A DNA stretch of 64,000 nucleotides from Nocardia inohanensis NBRC 100128 (GCF_001612945.1 NZ_BDBK01000007.1:248001-312000); one strand, 5' to 3'. Positions 53,276-63,379 are shown, counted from the stretch's first letter. Translations and numbers: made by a program. Notes: a model not told the origin generated them from the letters alone.

Positions 53276-54292
53276 TCAGTGATGATGTCGACCCAGATCG
53301 GGTCCGATGTGGTGCAAGCCCAGTATGAGCCTGCCATGTTCACGCCCGGCAACCAACCTGGTCCCGCTGATCGAACCGCCCACGGCCACCCCGCCCTGCC
53401 CGCGCCACGCCGTGACCAGCGCTTCCACCGCGCGTAAATTGCTGTCCGTCAATGATTTTGCGCCGGCTGAAAGCAACCACGCCCGAATGACCCGGCGGCG
53501 CAAGGCGGGCGCCGCAGTGGCGAGCGTCTCGATCACCAGCGTCTCGCCATCACGCGCCTCCGCCAGCAACTTCTCGGCGAGCCCATCCAGCACCGCCCCG
53601 TCCTCGCGCAACTGCGCCGCGGTCCGCCCCAGCGCCGCGGCCACCCCGCCGCCGAGTACCTCCTCCAGCAAGGGCAGCACCTCGGTACGCAATCGCACCC
53701 GGGTGAATTCGGGCGAGCTGTTGTGCGGATCCTCCCAAGCCGTCAACCCGAGATCCGCGCAGACCTGCCGCGTCGTCTCGCGCCGCACCCCGAGCAGCGG
53801 CCGCCCCCACGGATCATCGAACTCCGCCATGCCTTGAATGGACCGCGCACCGGACCCTCGCGCCAAGCCCAGCAGGACGGTTTCGGCCTGATCATCGAGG
53901 GTGTGACCGAGCAGCACCGGTGCCCCCGCGACCTCGATGCGAGCCGCCCGCAAGGCCGCGTAGCGAGCACGCCTGGCGGCCGCCTCGAGGCCGCCGGCCC
54001 GTCCGACCTCGACGCGCAGCACCCGGGCGGATCGGCATCCCAGGCGCAGCGCGGCGGCCACCGCGTCGGCCGCCACCACGTCGGACCCGGCCTGCAATCC
54101 GTGATCGACGACGAAGGCATCCACCGCGTCCGCTTCGGTCACGGCGGCGGCGGTCAGCGCCAGCGAATCGGCGCCACCGGAAAGCGCCACGGCCACCACG
54201 CCTTCGGGCAGGTACCGCCCCAACCACCCCCGGACCGCGTGCCGCACTGCCAGCACGGCCCGCGTCTCGGGCAAACGGGGACGATCGTTCAC
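53276..54292 (-). CDS. tilS: tRNA(Ile)-lysidine synthetase
   Basis: A 338-residue PP-loop ATPase that converts C34 of tRNA-Ile(CAU) to lysidine. The PP-loop is [30 protein letters not shown] and [29 protein letters not shown] are typical, followed by [13 protein letters not shown] and a C-terminal helical region. GTG 54292 is the start. It lies between the metalloprotease gene and hpt. Confidence 0.94.
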   Translation of the reverse strand: MNDRPRLPETRAVLAVRHAVRGWLGRYLPEGVVAVALSGGADSLALTAAAVTEADAVDAFVVDHGLQAGSDVVAADAVAAALRLGCRSARVLRVEVGRAGGLEAAARRARYAALRAARIEVAGAPVLLGHTLDDQAETVLLGLARGSGARSIQGMAEFDDPWGRPLLGVRRETTRQVCADLGLTAWEDPHNSSPEFTRVRLRTEVLPLLEEVLGGGVAAALGRTAAQLREDGAVLDGLAEKLLAEARDGETLVIETLATAAPALRRRVIRAWLLSAGAKSLTDSNLRAVEALVTAWRGQGGVAVGGSISGTRLVAGREHGRLILGLHHIGPDLGRHHH

Positions 54293-54370
54293 GCCCCGAT
54301 CGTCGCATGCGCCGACCTGCCGTCCGGCATCTCGGGATCCGATCTTGCCGCCTGCCGGGTCGCCGTGGCC

Positions 54371-55447
54371 TCAGCCGAGAACGCGCCGGACCCAGAGCTG
54401 GGGTTCACCGATCTCGTCGGTGCGGGGCAGGGTTTCCGGATCGGTCCAGATGGTGTTGAAGCGTTCCATGCCGACGGTGTTCACCACTTCGTCGACAAAG
54501 GCTTTGCCTCGAACATATTGCGCCACTTTGGCATCCATGCCGAGCAGCGCGCGGAGTAGTCGTTGCAGCGGATTGCTGGGGCGTTTGCGGCGCTGATCGA
54601 AGGCGGCGCGAATGCGGGCGACCGAGGGGACCACGGCGGGGCCGACGGCGTCCATGACGTGATCGGCGTGGCCTTCGAGGAGGGTGCCGAGCATGAGGAG
54701 ACGATCGAGGGCGTCGCGCTGAGGTTCGGCCTGGGTGGCGCGGAGCAACCCGACCACGCCGGCGGCGGCCGGATCCTGGGTGCCGTTGCGACGGTCGCGC
54801 ACCGCTTCGGCCAGGCGGGCGAGCATATCGGCGAGGGGTTCCTCACCGGCCTCGCCGAGCGTCTCCACGTTCTGCTGCATGTAACCGGCCAGCCAGGGCG
54901 CGGAGGAGAACTGCACGCGATGGGTGACCTCGTGCAGGCACACCCAGAGCCGGAAATCGCTGGGCGGCACGCCGAGTGCGCGCTCCACCGACATGATGTT
55001 GGGCGCGACCAGCAGCAGCGTGCCGTCGTCGCCGGTGAACGGGTCGTACTGCCCGAGGATCGCGGTGGACAGGAACGCCAGCATGGCGCCCGCCTGCACG
55101 CCCGCCGGTTTGCCGCCCAGCATGCCCTTGGCGGGCCCGTCCCCCACCCCGGTCCCGGTGAGCTGGGCCATGGAGTCGGCGGCGGCCCTGATCCAGCCGG
55201 GCCGGTCCACGATCAACGCCGCGGGCACCGGGGCGTCGTCGACGAGCCGGCTCACCTCCCGCACCGGACCTTCGGCCCGCACCGAAGCCTCCGCCAGTTC
55301 GGTGACGGCCTGCTCGGCGGAGTACCGGCTGGTGCGCGGCCCGGAGGGCACCAGCGCCGCACCCGTGCGCGCGGCCAGCCCCCAATCCACCGACCCGGCC
55401 AGCTGCGACCGTTTTCCGGTCGGCTCCTTCGTCTCGGTATTGCTCAC
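54371..55447 (-). CDS. Zinc-dependent metalloprotease-like protein (Rv3626c-type)
   Basis: A 358-residue zincin of the DUF2342/F420-associated type found next to dacB in mycobacteria. The zinc motif is LHEVTHRVQF (HEVTH), followed by EGHADHVMD, which probably supplies a further ligand. It begins with a Ser/Thr-rich segment and GSVDWGLAARTGAALVPSGP. GTG 55447 is preferred because GGAGGGAGC lies 8 bases upstream; an earlier ATG at 55579 would add an acidic Pro-rich tail. Soluble, function unknown. Confidence 0.88.
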   Translation of the reverse strand: MSNTETKEPTGKRSQLAGSVDWGLAARTGAALVPSGPRTSRYSAEQAVTELAEASVRAEGPVREVSRLVDDAPVPAALIVDRPGWIRAAADSMAQLTGTGVGDGPAKGMLGGKPAGVQAGAMLAFLSTAILGQYDPFTGDDGTLLLVAPNIMSVERALGVPPSDFRLWVCLHEVTHRVQFSSAPWLAGYMQQNVETLGEAGEEPLADMLARLAEAVRDRRNGTQDPAAAGVVGLLRATQAEPQRDALDRLLMLGTLLEGHADHVMDAVGPAVVPSVARIRAAFDQRRKRPSNPLQRLLRALLGMDAKVAQYVRGKAFVDEVVNTVGMERFNTIWTDPETLPRTDEIGEPQLWVRRVLG

Positions 55448-55586
55448 CGTCTGCTCCCTCCGGACGAATTCACCGTGCTCTCGTGCCTTCCGGCCGGACT
55501 CCGGACCGGGATCGCCGGAGGCGTGCTCCCCGGGGCCCGGCCGGCCGGCCGAATTCGGTTCGGGTTCGGTCATGTTCATCCACCCG

Positions 55587-57047
55587 TCAGGAGCAGCCAC
55601 AGTTGCGCAGTGCGGTGGCGACGGCGTCCAGCGCCGGACGGCTCGCCTCGGGCGGCCGTTCGTTGGACATCAGCGCGAAGGTGAGCACCCGGCCGTCGCG
55701 ATCCAGCACATACCCGACCAACGTGCTTGCCACGGAAAGAGTTCCGGTCTTGGCCCGCACCCAGCCCGCACCGGCCCGGTCGCGGGTGACATAACGGCTG
55801 GCCAGCGAGCCGGTGCCGCCCGCCACCGGCAGGTAGTCGAGCAGGCCGGCGAGCGGATCGTCGGCGGCGCCGGCGGGGGTGGGGTCGCCGGTCGAATTGC
55901 CTTGGCCGCCAGCGGTGTCGGGCAGCGCGGCCACCGTCAGCACCCGATTGAGCAGGCGGGCGGGGATGCGGTCGTCGGTGGACAGGCCGCTGTTGTCGAG
56001 CATGGTCATGCCGGTCAGATCGAATCCGGCGGCGCGCAGCACGGTGCTCATGGCGGTGACCGCGCCGGTGAAGGACGGCTCCTGCCCGGTGGCCACGGCC
56101 AGTTCCCGCCCGACGGCCTCGGCCAGCACATTGTCGGAGTGGATCATCAGATCGCGCAGCCGGTCCCGCAGCGGCGCGGACTGCACGGCGGCGAGCTGGG
56201 TGGCCGCGGCGGGCTTGCCGCCGAGCTTCACCCGCGCCGGATCCACCCCGAGCGCGGCGGCGAGTTTGCGGCCCGCGTCGAGCGCGGGCGAATCGGTGCG
56301 CGGCGAGTACTCCACCAGCGGATCCAGCCGCCCGCCGTCGATCATCACCGAATCCATCGGCGCGATGGAGCCGCCCGCGATATCGGGCGCCTCCCAGCCC
56401 GGAGCCATGCTCGGCCCGGTATAGGCGGAGTTGTCGACCACGATCGAATCCACCCGCTGCCCAGCGGCTTTCACCTGTGTGACGAGATCCGAGAGCTTGG
56501 CCGAGTTCGGGTAGTAGCCCTTACCGTCCGGCTGTGCGGTGATGGTCGGATCGCCGCCGCCCACCAGCACGATCTCGCCGGGCGCGGAACCGGTCACCAC
56601 GGTGGTGGTGAGGCGATGATCACCCGGCAGCGCCAGCAGCGCCGCCGCCACGGTAATGATCTTGGCGGTCGAGGACGGGATCATCGGCTTATCCGCGTCC
56701 TGCGTCCAGAGCACCTGCCCGCTGTCGCCATCGGAGACCGAAGCGGCGAAGATCCCCAGGTCGGGATTGCCGACCACGGGTGCGAGCGCCGCCGCCAATC
56801 CGGCCGTGCTCGGGGCGGGCGCGGTCACCGGCGCGGGCGCGACCTGCGGTATCGCCTTGACCGGCGCGGGCGGCGCGGCGATCGTCAAACCACCGTGCCG
56901 GAACTCCTCCGTCCACGGTTTCACCGTCAGCACCACGGCCGCGACCGCGACCACCACGACGACCAGCGCTGACAACACCACGATCCAGGTTCGCTTGCGG
57001 CGCTTGGCCTCCAGACCACCGATGTTCTGCTTGTTCTTGACCGACAC
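55587..57047 (-). CDS. dacB: D-alanyl-D-alanine carboxypeptidase/endopeptidase (PBP4 family)
   Basis: A 486-residue penicillin-binding protein that trims peptidoglycan. A membrane anchor (residues about 21-42, [20 protein letters not shown]) precedes a Pro/Ala linker. The catalytic motifs are [11 protein letters not shown] (SxxK), [11 protein letters not shown] (SxN) and VRAKTGTLS (KTG). A large insert between the first two is typical of class C PBP4. The end is NCGCS. GTG 57047. It is divergent from ppa and lies upstream of the metalloprotease gene. Confidence 0.94.
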   Translation of the reverse strand: MSVKNKQNIGGLEAKRRKRTWIVVLSALVVVVVAVAAVVLTVKPWTEEFRHGGLTIAAPPAPVKAIPQVAPAPVTAPAPSTAGLAAALAPVVGNPDLGIFAASVSDGDSGQVLWTQDADKPMIPSSTAKIITVAAALLALPGDHRLTTTVVTGSAPGEIVLVGGGDPTITAQPDGKGYYPNSAKLSDLVTQVKAAGQRVDSIVVDNSAYTGPSMAPGWEAPDIAGGSIAPMDSVMIDGGRLDPLVEYSPRTDSPALDAGRKLAAALGVDPARVKLGGKPAAATQLAAVQSAPLRDRLRDLMIHSDNVLAEAVGRELAVATGQEPSFTGAVTAMSTVLRAAGFDLTGMTMLDNSGLSTDDRIPARLLNRVLTVAALPDTAGGQGNSTGDPTPAGAADDPLAGLLDYLPVAGGTGSLASRYVTRDRAGAGWVRAKTGTLSVASTLVGYVLDRDGRVLTFALMSNERPPEASRPALDAVATALRNCGCS

Positions 57048-57203
57048 CTGCCCGCTGTCTCCCTGATACCTGTGGTGGGGAATGCCCCGGGCGTCCCTGC
57101 CGAACCCACACGCCCGCGCTCCACACTATCCTCGTTGCGCAGTCGTTCCCCCGAACGAGCTGGCGAGTCGGCAGCCATACCGCCCACTGAAGAAGGAGTT
57201 GAC

Positions 57204-57695
57204 GTGGAGTTCGACGTCACCATCGAGATCCCCCGGGGTCAGCGCAACAAGTACGAGGTCGATCACGAGACGGGACGCGTGCGGCTGGACCGCTACCTGT
57301 ACACGCCGATGATGTACCCGGCCGACTACGGATACATCGAGAACACCCTCGGCGGCGACGGCGATCCGCTGGATTGCATGGTGCTGCTGCCCGAGCCGGT
57401 GTTCCCGGGTGTGCTGGTCGAGGCGCGTCCGGTGGGCGTGCTCATCATGAGCGATGAGGCCGGCACCGACGAGAAGCTGGTCGCGGTCCCGAACAAGGAC
57501 AAGCGCTGGGATCACATCCAGGACGTCGAGGACATCCCGGAGTTCCAGCGCAAGGAGATCGCGCACTTCTTCGAGCGCTACAAGGACCTGGAGCCCGGCA
57601 AGTGGGTCAAGGTCGAGGGCTGGGAGAACCGTGAGAAGGCCGAGAGACTGGTGACCGAGGCGTACGCCCGGTTGAAGGAGCAGGGCTCGCACTGA
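57204..57695 (+). CDS. ppa: Inorganic pyrophosphatase
   Basis: A 163-residue family I pyrophosphatase that hydrolyses PPi and drives biosynthesis. The signature is [21 protein letters not shown], with the DGDPLD Asp residues that bind Mg. [18 protein letters not shown] is the conserved start, and [11 protein letters not shown] is also typical. GTG 57204 follows an AAGGAG site; the longer upstream frame is not supported. It is divergent from dacB as in M. tuberculosis. Confidence 0.97.
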   Translation: MEFDVTIEIPRGQRNKYEVDHETGRVRLDRYLYTPMMYPADYGYIENTLGGDGDPLDCMVLLPEPVFPGVLVEARPVGVLIMSDEAGTDEKLVAVPNKDKRWDHIQDVEDIPEFQRKEIAHFFERYKDLEPGKWVKVEGWENREKAERLVTEAYARLKEQGSH

Positions 57696-57704
57696 GTCGC
57701 GGGT

Positions 57705-57739
57705 GAGGGGGCGTGGGCCGGATCGGTTCGCGCCCCTTC
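57705..57739. terminator. Bidirectional terminator between ppa and the MFS gene
   Basis: GAGGGGGCG (57705-57713) pairs with CGCCCCTTC (57731-57739) with one wobble, between convergent genes. Confidence 0.65.
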
Positions 57740-57740
57740 G

Positions 57741-59309
57741 TCATTCTCCGGCTCCGAGCCCGGCGGTGGTGCGGAGCGGTACTTCCTTCCAGAACAGGAC
57801 CAGGATCAATGCCACCAGCGTGACCGCCGAGGTGGTCAGGAACACCGTGGACAGCGATTCGGCGAATCCGTCCTGGAAGGCCCGCGCGATCTGCGGGGGC
57901 AGGTGTTTGATGATCGAACTGTCGCTGAGCACCTTCTCGGTCGGCGCGTTCGAGGTCTCTACCGTCACACCGAGTTTCGACTTGATGTTCGGGACGAGCC
58001 GGGTGAAGAGAATCGACAGGAAAACCGCCGCGCCCAGCGTGCCGCCGATCTGCCGGAAGAAGGTGGCGGCGGCGGTCGAGACGCCCATATCCTTGGGCGG
58101 CAAGGCATTCTGCAAGGCCACGATGAGCGGCTGCATGAGATTCCCGAGCCCGAATCCCACGCACAGCATGTACAGCACCACGATCCAGAACGGCGTATCG
58201 GTGCGCAGATAGTGCAGCAGGAACAGGCCCAGCGTGATCATGGCCGCGCCCAGAACGGTGTACGGCCGATAGCGCCCGGTCCGCGAGATCAGCTGCCCGG
58301 ACAGTACCGAGCCGAGCATCATGCCCAGCACCATCGGCAGCATCTCCAGACCGCCGACCATCGGGCTCGCGCCCCGCACCACCTGCAAATACTGTGGCAG
58401 CAACAGGATTCCGCCGAACATGCCCGCGCCCACCACGAACGAGATGATCACGCCGAGCGCGAAGGTGCGGTTGGCGAAGATGCGCAGCGGGATCAGCGCG
58501 GCATCGCCCATGACGGCCTCCACCGCCACGAATCCGAGCACGCCCAGGCCGCCGATGACGTAGCAGAGCACCGAACGTCCACTGCCCCAGCCCCATTCGC
58601 GACCCTGTTCGGCGACGATCAGCAAGGGCGTGAGGCCGATGACCAGCACCAGCGCACCCCAATAGTCCACGCGGTCACGGGATTTCTCCCGCACCGGCAG
58701 CTGCAAGACGCGCGTCACCACCGCCAGCGTGAACAGGCCGATCGGCACATTGACCAGGAAGACCCAGCGCCAGCCCGCGATTCCGAGAATGCTCTCCTGC
58801 CCCGCGAACAAGCCGCCCAGCACCGGGCCGATCACGCTGGAGGTGCCGAACACCGCCAGGAAATAGCCTTGGTAGCGCGACCTTTCGCGCGGGCTCACGA
58901 TATCGCCGACGATGGTGAGCGCCAGCGACATCAATCCACCCGCACCCAAACCCTGAACGGCCCGGAAAATGGCCAGCTCGTACATGGATTGCGCGAAGGT
59001 GCACAGCAGCGAACCGGTCAGGAAGATGGATATGGCGGCGAGGTAGAAAGGCTTGCGCCCGTACATATCCGAGAGTTTGCCGTACAGCGGCGTGGCCAGC
59101 GTGGCGGTGATCAGATACGCGGTGGTGGCCCAGGCTTGCAGGGCGTAGCCGTCGAGATCATCGGCAATGGTGCGGATCGCCGTGGAGACGATGGTCTGAT
59201 CCAGCGCCGCGAGCAGAATGCCGAGCAGCAGGCCACTCAAGATCACCAATATTTGCCTGTGGGTGAAGTCGCCTTCGCCGGTCGACTCGCGCACTTCGGA
59301 TGTAGCCAT
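57741..59309 (-). CDS. MFS multidrug exporter (DHA2/EmrB type)
   Basis: A 522-residue membrane protein of the 14-helix DHA2 group. The start helix carries LAALDQTIVSTAI (motif D1 with Asp). The loop motif GKLSDMYGRKPFYL is motif A, and GFGLGNLMQPLIVALQNALPPKDMG is typical of EmrB/QacA. It probably exports drugs or metabolites with proton antiport. ATG 59309 has GGAGG 6 bases upstream. It is convergent with ppa, and no regulator gene is adjacent. Confidence 0.93.
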   Translation of the reverse strand: MATSEVRESTGEGDFTHRQILVILSGLLLGILLAALDQTIVSTAIRTIADDLDGYALQAWATTAYLITATLATPLYGKLSDMYGRKPFYLAAISIFLTGSLLCTFAQSMYELAIFRAVQGLGAGGLMSLALTIVGDIVSPRERSRYQGYFLAVFGTSSVIGPVLGGLFAGQESILGIAGWRWVFLVNVPIGLFTLAVVTRVLQLPVREKSRDRVDYWGALVLVIGLTPLLIVAEQGREWGWGSGRSVLCYVIGGLGVLGFVAVEAVMGDAALIPLRIFANRTFALGVIISFVVGAGMFGGILLLPQYLQVVRGASPMVGGLEMLPMVLGMMLGSVLSGQLISRTGRYRPYTVLGAAMITLGLFLLHYLRTDTPFWIVVLYMLCVGFGLGNLMQPLIVALQNALPPKDMGVSTAAATFFRQIGGTLGAAVFLSILFTRLVPNIKSKLGVTVETSNAPTEKVLSDSSIIKHLPPQIARAFQDGFAESLSTVFLTTSAVTLVALILVLFWKEVPLRTTAGLGAGE

Positions 59310-59387
59310 GAAGAACCTCCAGCCCCGACCAACCATAGGCCGGGGAACCGGAGGTGCACAGTCCTTTTAGCAGATCCCAGGGGGTTC

Positions 59388-59400
59388 GGGGCGAAGCCCC
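59388..59400 (-). terminator. Terminator-like hairpin downstream of the crotonase gene
   Basis: GGGGC-GAA-GCCCC with outer CAGGGG/CCCCTG, 18 bases past the crotonase stop. Confidence 0.6.
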
Positions 59401-59418
59401 TGAGAGCTACGAGAGTCG

Positions 59419-60240
59419 TTACCTACCCCGGAAACGCGGGGGGCGCTTCTCGAAGACCGCCGTGATGGCCTCGGTGAGGTCCTCCGACGGCAGGAAGGCC
59501 GCGTTCCAGGCCGAGACGTAGCGCAGACCGTCCGCGACCTTGCCGCGGTTCGGCTGATCGAGCACGTCCTTGATGCCCTGCACCACCAGCGGCGGGTTGG
59601 CGGCGATCTCCCGCGCCATCTCGTGCGCCGCGTTCAGCACCGCGTCCTGATCCTCGAACACCTCGTTGATCAGCCCGATCTTCTCGGCCCGCACGGCGTC
59701 GATGTCCTTGCCGGTGAGGGCGAGCTCGCGCACATGCCCCTCGCCGATGATCCCCGGCAGCCGGTGCAGCGACCCGATATCCGCCACGATCGCCACCTTC
59801 GCCTCGCGCAGGCTGAACTTGGCGTCCGCGCTCGCCAGCCGCACATCCACGGCCGCGATCAGATCCAGCCCGCCGCCGATGCACCAGCCGGAGATGGCCG
59901 CGATGACCGGCTTGCGGCAATCCGCCACCGCCGTCACCGCGTCCTGCATCTCGCGCACGTGCTTCAGGAAGTCGGTGCGCGGCCCGGCCAGGGCCTTGTC
60001 GGCCAGCAGCGGCCCGAACAGCGGGCTCATGGCGGGCAGGTCCAGCCCGTAGGAGAAGTGCTTGCCCGACCCGGTCAGCACGATGGCCCGGATCTCCGGG
60101 TCGGCATCGAGTTCGCGGAAGACGAGCGGCAGCTCGCGCCAGAAGTCCGGGCCCATGGCATTGCCCTTGCCGGGGCCGGTCAGGGTCACCTGGGCGACGT
60201 GGTCCTTGCTTTCTACCTCGAAAGCCTTCCAATCGGTCAT
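59419..60240 (-). CDS. Crotonase family, delta(3,5)-delta(2,4)-dienoyl-CoA isomerase-like
   Basis: A 273-residue crotonase. The oxyanion loops are KHFSYGLDL and WCIGGGLDLI. The three acids of the Ech1 dienoyl-CoA isomerase type are present: Asp in GGGLDL, Glu in LREAKV and Asp in VADIGSLHRLPG. This favours dienoyl-CoA isomerisation of odd-position double bonds in unsaturated fatty acids over simple hydration; M. tuberculosis EchA21 is similar. ATG 60240. It stands alone between the MFS gene and a short gap. Confidence 0.9.
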   Translation of the reverse strand: MTDWKAFEVESKDHVAQVTLTGPGKGNAMGPDFWRELPLVFRELDADPEIRAIVLTGSGKHFSYGLDLPAMSPLFGPLLADKALAGPRTDFLKHVREMQDAVTAVADCRKPVIAAISGWCIGGGLDLIAAVDVRLASADAKFSLREAKVAIVADIGSLHRLPGIIGEGHVRELALTGKDIDAVRAEKIGLINEVFEDQDAVLNAAHEMAREIAANPPLVVQGIKDVLDQPNRGKVADGLRYVSAWNAAFLPSEDLTEAITAVFEKRPPRFRGR

Positions 60241-60386
60241 CGGTCCAGCGTATCGGGGGTGCCGGTGTCCCGGACAGGCAGTGTTAAAGGTGTGCTAATT
60301 CTGCTGGGCCGCACTGTTTTACGCATGGTTGCGGACGCACGATTAGGGGGTCCGCACAAGCTACACCCCCAGTGTGTGAGGTCACG

Positions 60387-60707
60387 ATGTTGATGCATCA
60401 CGGAATCGGCCTCGACCGCTTCAATCACCTCCCCAGGACCCGGGCCATCCACGCCCTCTACGAATGCTGTTGCAACGTCACCTGGGCCGCGAAGCTGGCC
60501 GACGGCCGCCCCTATCCCGGCTACCGAGCGCTGCAAACCGCGGCGACCGCCGAAATCCACGCCCTCTCCCCCACCGATCTGGAGCGCGTCTTCGATTCCT
60601 GTGTCCACGAACAGGTTTCGGAGCACTCCACCGCGGAGCTGATCCGCATCACCGAAGCGCGAATCCTGCGAATGCTCGGCCCCGAGGACGGCTATCCCGA
60701 TTACTGA
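60387..60707 (+). CDS. Short OHCU decarboxylase-like protein
   Basis: A 106-residue all-helical protein. FNHLPRTRAIHALYECCCNVTWAAKLADGRPYP and ALSPTDLERVFDSC closely follow the N-terminal half of 2-oxo-4-hydroxy-4-carboxy-5-ureidoimidazoline decarboxylase of urate breakdown. The family is normally about 160-170 residues, and the HPRIG-type active-site motif that should follow is not there (CVHEQVSEHS instead). It is therefore a shortened relative and catalysis is doubtful. No other urate genes are nearby. ATG 60387 follows a GAGG site. Confidence 0.6.
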   Translation: MLMHHGIGLDRFNHLPRTRAIHALYECCCNVTWAAKLADGRPYPGYRALQTAATAEIHALSPTDLERVFDSCVHEQVSEHSTAELIRITEARILRMLGPEDGYPDY

Positions 60708-60747
60708 TCCCCCGCACATCCACCGCAATCGCTCTACCCTGGTTGCC

Positions 60748-61221
60748 ATGCGCAGGTCCCTGCCACCGGTCGCGACAAGGGTTTCCGACACCTTGATCCA
60801 GCGCGGCCATCACGGGGTGATAGTCACCCAGCCCACGCCCACCCACACCGCGGCCGAGGCGGCGGAAGCCCTGGGCGTGGACGTCGGAGCCATCACCAAA
60901 TCCCTGGTGTTCCTGCTGGACGAGGATCCGGTGCTGCTGCTGGTCTCCGGCGCGCACCAGGTGCATCTGGCCAATACCGGAAAGCGCCTGGACGGCACGC
61001 TGACTCGGGCGCCGGCGGCCATGGTGCGCGAGGTGACCGGGCAGCCGATCGGCGGGGTGGCTCCGCTCGGGCATCCCACCAACCTGCCCACCTTCATCGA
61101 TAACGCGCTCGCCCGGCATCAGGAGTTGTGGGCGGCGGGCGGGCATCCCAGCACGCTGTTCCGGACCACGTTCGGGGAGCTGGTGCGGATCACCGCGGGC
61201 CTGGCCATCGACGTGGATTGA
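60748..61221 (+). CDS. YbaK/EbsC-type aminoacyl-tRNA deacylase
   Basis: A 157-residue editing-domain protein. The catalytic Lys is in GAITKSLVFLL, and SGAHQVHL and GQPIGGVAPLGHPTNLP are typical of YbaK, which removes mischarged amino acids from tRNA (classically Cys from tRNA-Pro). The start at 60748 fits the family. It lies 40 bases after the OHCU-like gene and 56 bases before a flavin reductase. Confidence 0.9.
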   Translation: MRRSLPPVATRVSDTLIQRGHHGVIVTQPTPTHTAAEAAEALGVDVGAITKSLVFLLDEDPVLLLVSGAHQVHLANTGKRLDGTLTRAPAAMVREVTGQPIGGVAPLGHPTNLPTFIDNALARHQELWAAGGHPSTLFRTTFGELVRITAGLAIDVD

Positions 61222-61277
61222 GCGAGATTTCGCACAGCCTGGGAATAAGCGGCCGGGCGCGGGCGTAGGTTCGAGGC

Positions 61278-61826
61278 GTGAGCGATTCTCCGGTGCCCGG
61301 GTCCGAGCTACAGGTGCCCGATGATCTGAGCGGTATCACCGCGCAGCAGTATCGGGCGGCCATGCGGCATTACCCGGCGGGCGTCACCATCGTGACGCTG
61401 AACTCGAAGAACGGTCCGGTCGGTTTCACCGCCACCTCGTTCGCGTCCCTCTCGGCCCAGCCACCCCTGATCTCCTTCAATATCGCCCACACCTCGTCGA
61501 GCATCGAGGCACTGCGGCACGCCGACTCGGTGGTGGTGCATTTCCTGGGCGAGCATCAGAAACATCTGGCGCAGCGCTTCAGCCGCACCGCCGAGGAACG
61601 CTTCACCGACCGGTCGCTATGGAACACCCTGGAGTCCGGCGAGCCGATCCTGCACGGCACGCCGATCTGGGTGCGCGCCACCATCTACCAGCGCATCGAA
61701 CTGGGCGACCACGATCTGATCATCGGCCTGGTGACTCGGGTCTACGACCAGACCCAGGACACCCCGGCCGCGGGCCCGCTCGTCTACTACAACGGGGCCT
61801 ACCACCGCGCCGAGATCGCCGACTGA
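61278..61826 (+). CDS. Flavin reductase family protein
   Basis: A 182-residue HpaC-like NAD(P)H:FMN reductase-type protein. Seen: [54 protein letters not shown] and [11 protein letters not shown], the flavin-binding core. Usually the reductase half of a two-component monooxygenase; no oxygenase is adjacent, so the partner is unknown. The start is GTG 61278. Its stop is one base from the stop of lysE. Confidence 0.9.
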   Translation: MSDSPVPGSELQVPDDLSGITAQQYRAAMRHYPAGVTIVTLNSKNGPVGFTATSFASLSAQPPLISFNIAHTSSSIEALRHADSVVVHFLGEHQKHLAQRFSRTAEERFTDRSLWNTLESGEPILHGTPIWVRATIYQRIELGDHDLIIGLVTRVYDQTQDTPAAGPLVYYNGAYHRAEIAD

Positions 61827-61827
61827 T

Positions 61828-62448
61828 TCACGCCGCCGACGCGGCCGTACCGATCCCGAGCGCCGCCAGCACCGCCGCGCTCGCCCGCTCCAGCCGCCGG
61901 CGCACCCTGGGCCGCCGCAACAGCGCCACCGCCCGCGACGCGGCCACCGCCAGCAGCACCATTTCGACTGCGGCCACACTGGATTCGATGGCCCCCAGCG
62001 TCAGCGTGTTCACGAAAGTCACGTCGGCGAGAAACTGCGGCAGCACCGCCAGATAGAACAACCCCACCTTCGGGTTCAGCACACAGGACAGCAATCCCGC
62101 AGCGAACGCGGAGCGAACCCGCGAATCCGGTTCCGGCACCGCGCCGGACTGCTCCGATTCATCGCCACGACGAGCCAGCAGCGCGCGAACTCCCAAGTAC
62201 ACCAGGTAGATTCCGCCGATCACCTTGAGCGTGCGATAGGCAGCCGCAGACTGCTCCAGCAGCGCCGCCACCCCCGCCGCGACCACCACCGCCCACACGA
62301 TGCCCCCGGCCGCCGATCCCATCGCCGCCGCCACGGCCTGACGTCGCCCGGCCATCGAAAAGCGCAGGACCAGAAAGGTATCCGGCCCGGGCGTCAGAGC
62401 GAGCAAGACGCACAATCCCACAAAGCTCAACAGCAGCGGAAGACTCAT
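61828..62448 (-). CDS. LysE family translocator
   Basis: A 206-residue membrane protein with about six hydrophobic helices. The signature GLCVLLALTPGPDTFLVLRFSMAGRRQAVAAAMG is clear. LYLAVLPQFL is also typical of RhtB/LysE exporters of amino acids and their analogues. ATG 62448. Substrate unknown. Convergent with the flavin reductase. Confidence 0.92.
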   Translation of the reverse strand: MSLPLLLSFVGLCVLLALTPGPDTFLVLRFSMAGRRQAVAAAMGSAAGGIVWAVVVAAGVAALLEQSAAAYRTLKVIGGIYLVYLGVRALLARRGDESEQSGAVPEPDSRVRSAFAAGLLSCVLNPKVGLFYLAVLPQFLADVTFVNTLTLGAIESSVAAVEMVLLAVAASRAVALLRRPRVRRRLERASAAVLAALGIGTAASAA

Positions 62449-62650
62449 GCCCTCTATGCCAACTCACAATGTGATGACCAGGCAAGTCCCACAATGACAA
62501 GACCGCTGACCTGTCCCCGACAGGCGGCCATTGATACCAGCGGGACAACTGATTTCGTGAGACCTGGGTAACTCGCCGGGTACGCCCAAAATTGTCTCGG
62601 CACCCGACCGCAGGCACGGGTCGACGACGCCGACGTCCCTCAGCCGACCG

Positions 62651-63328
62651 CTAAATACGCGAAGAGGCGGGGGAGCACTCTGTGCCCAGTTCACGGAAGA
62701 GGTCGGTGTTCATGGTGAAGGCGAGTCGCGCTTCGTCGAGGACCCGCTCGACCTCGGCTCCGGCGATCGGCATGGCGTCCAATGCCTCTCGGTATTCGCG
62801 CTTGAACGCGGCCGGATTCGAGATGCCTTCGAACACGTAGAACCGCACGCCGTCGCCCTTCTTGGGCAGGTCCCACAGCTTCTCCGCGGTGCCGCGAATG
62901 ACCTGGCCGCCAGAGAGATCGCCCAGGTAGCGGGTGTAGTGGTGCACCACGTACCCGGCCGGCCACTCGTTCGCGCACTCCTCGATGCGGGCGGCGTAGG
63001 CGGCGGTGGACGGCAGCGGGGTCAGCTCGTCGCGCCAGTTCGCGCCGCCCAGGTAGTCGAGGTCGGTCTCGAGCGCGGCCAGGCGGTCCAGCTCGGGGCG
63101 CACGAACGGACCCGCGACGGGATCGGAAGCCAATGCGGCGGAATGCTTTTCGAGTGCTTCGTAGACGAACCAGAGCTGCCCGGTGTAGCGGTAGAAGGCT
63201 TGGACGCCGAGCTGTCCGGTGAGCAGATCGCGCATGAAGGTGGAGTGCTCGGCCTCGCTGTGCTGCTGTTCGGTCGCGGTGCGAATGAGCGTCGAGAACG
63301 GCGTAGCGGCGTCTACCGTGCTGGTCAT
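62651..63328 (-). CDS. hmuO: Biliverdin-producing haem oxygenase (HmuO-type)
   Basis: A 225-residue haem oxygenase that opens haem to biliverdin, CO and Fe2+. The proximal haem ligand His is in TATEQQHSEAEHSTFM. The distal helix carries YLGDLSGGQVI, whose flexible Gly-rich bend is essential. YVVHHYTR is also conserved. It is close to corynebacterial HmuO. ATG 63328 has a GAGGGAG site. An iron box lies 37 bases upstream, so expression should rise in iron limitation. The reducing partner is not adjacent. Confidence 0.95.
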   Translation of the reverse strand: MTSTVDAATPFSTLIRTATEQQHSEAEHSTFMRDLLTGQLGVQAFYRYTGQLWFVYEALEKHSAALASDPVAGPFVRPELDRLAALETDLDYLGGANWRDELTPLPSTAAYAARIEECANEWPAGYVVHHYTRYLGDLSGGQVIRGTAEKLWDLPKKGDGVRFYVFEGISNPAAFKREYREALDAMPIAGAEVERVLDEARLAFTMNTDLFRELGTECSPASSRI

Positions 63329-63365
63329 GGTCGAGCTCCCTCGTGATCAACTCCGGGCGCACTCT

Positions 63366-63379
63366 TTAGGCCACCCTAA
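63366..63379. promoter_or_regulatory. IdeR/DtxR iron box upstream of hmuO
   Basis: On the minus strand it reads TTAGGGTGGCCTAA, that is TTAGG and CCTAA with a 4-base centre, matching the DtxR/IdeR core TTAGGTTAGCCTAA. It is 37 bases before the hmuO ATG. Confidence 0.8.
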
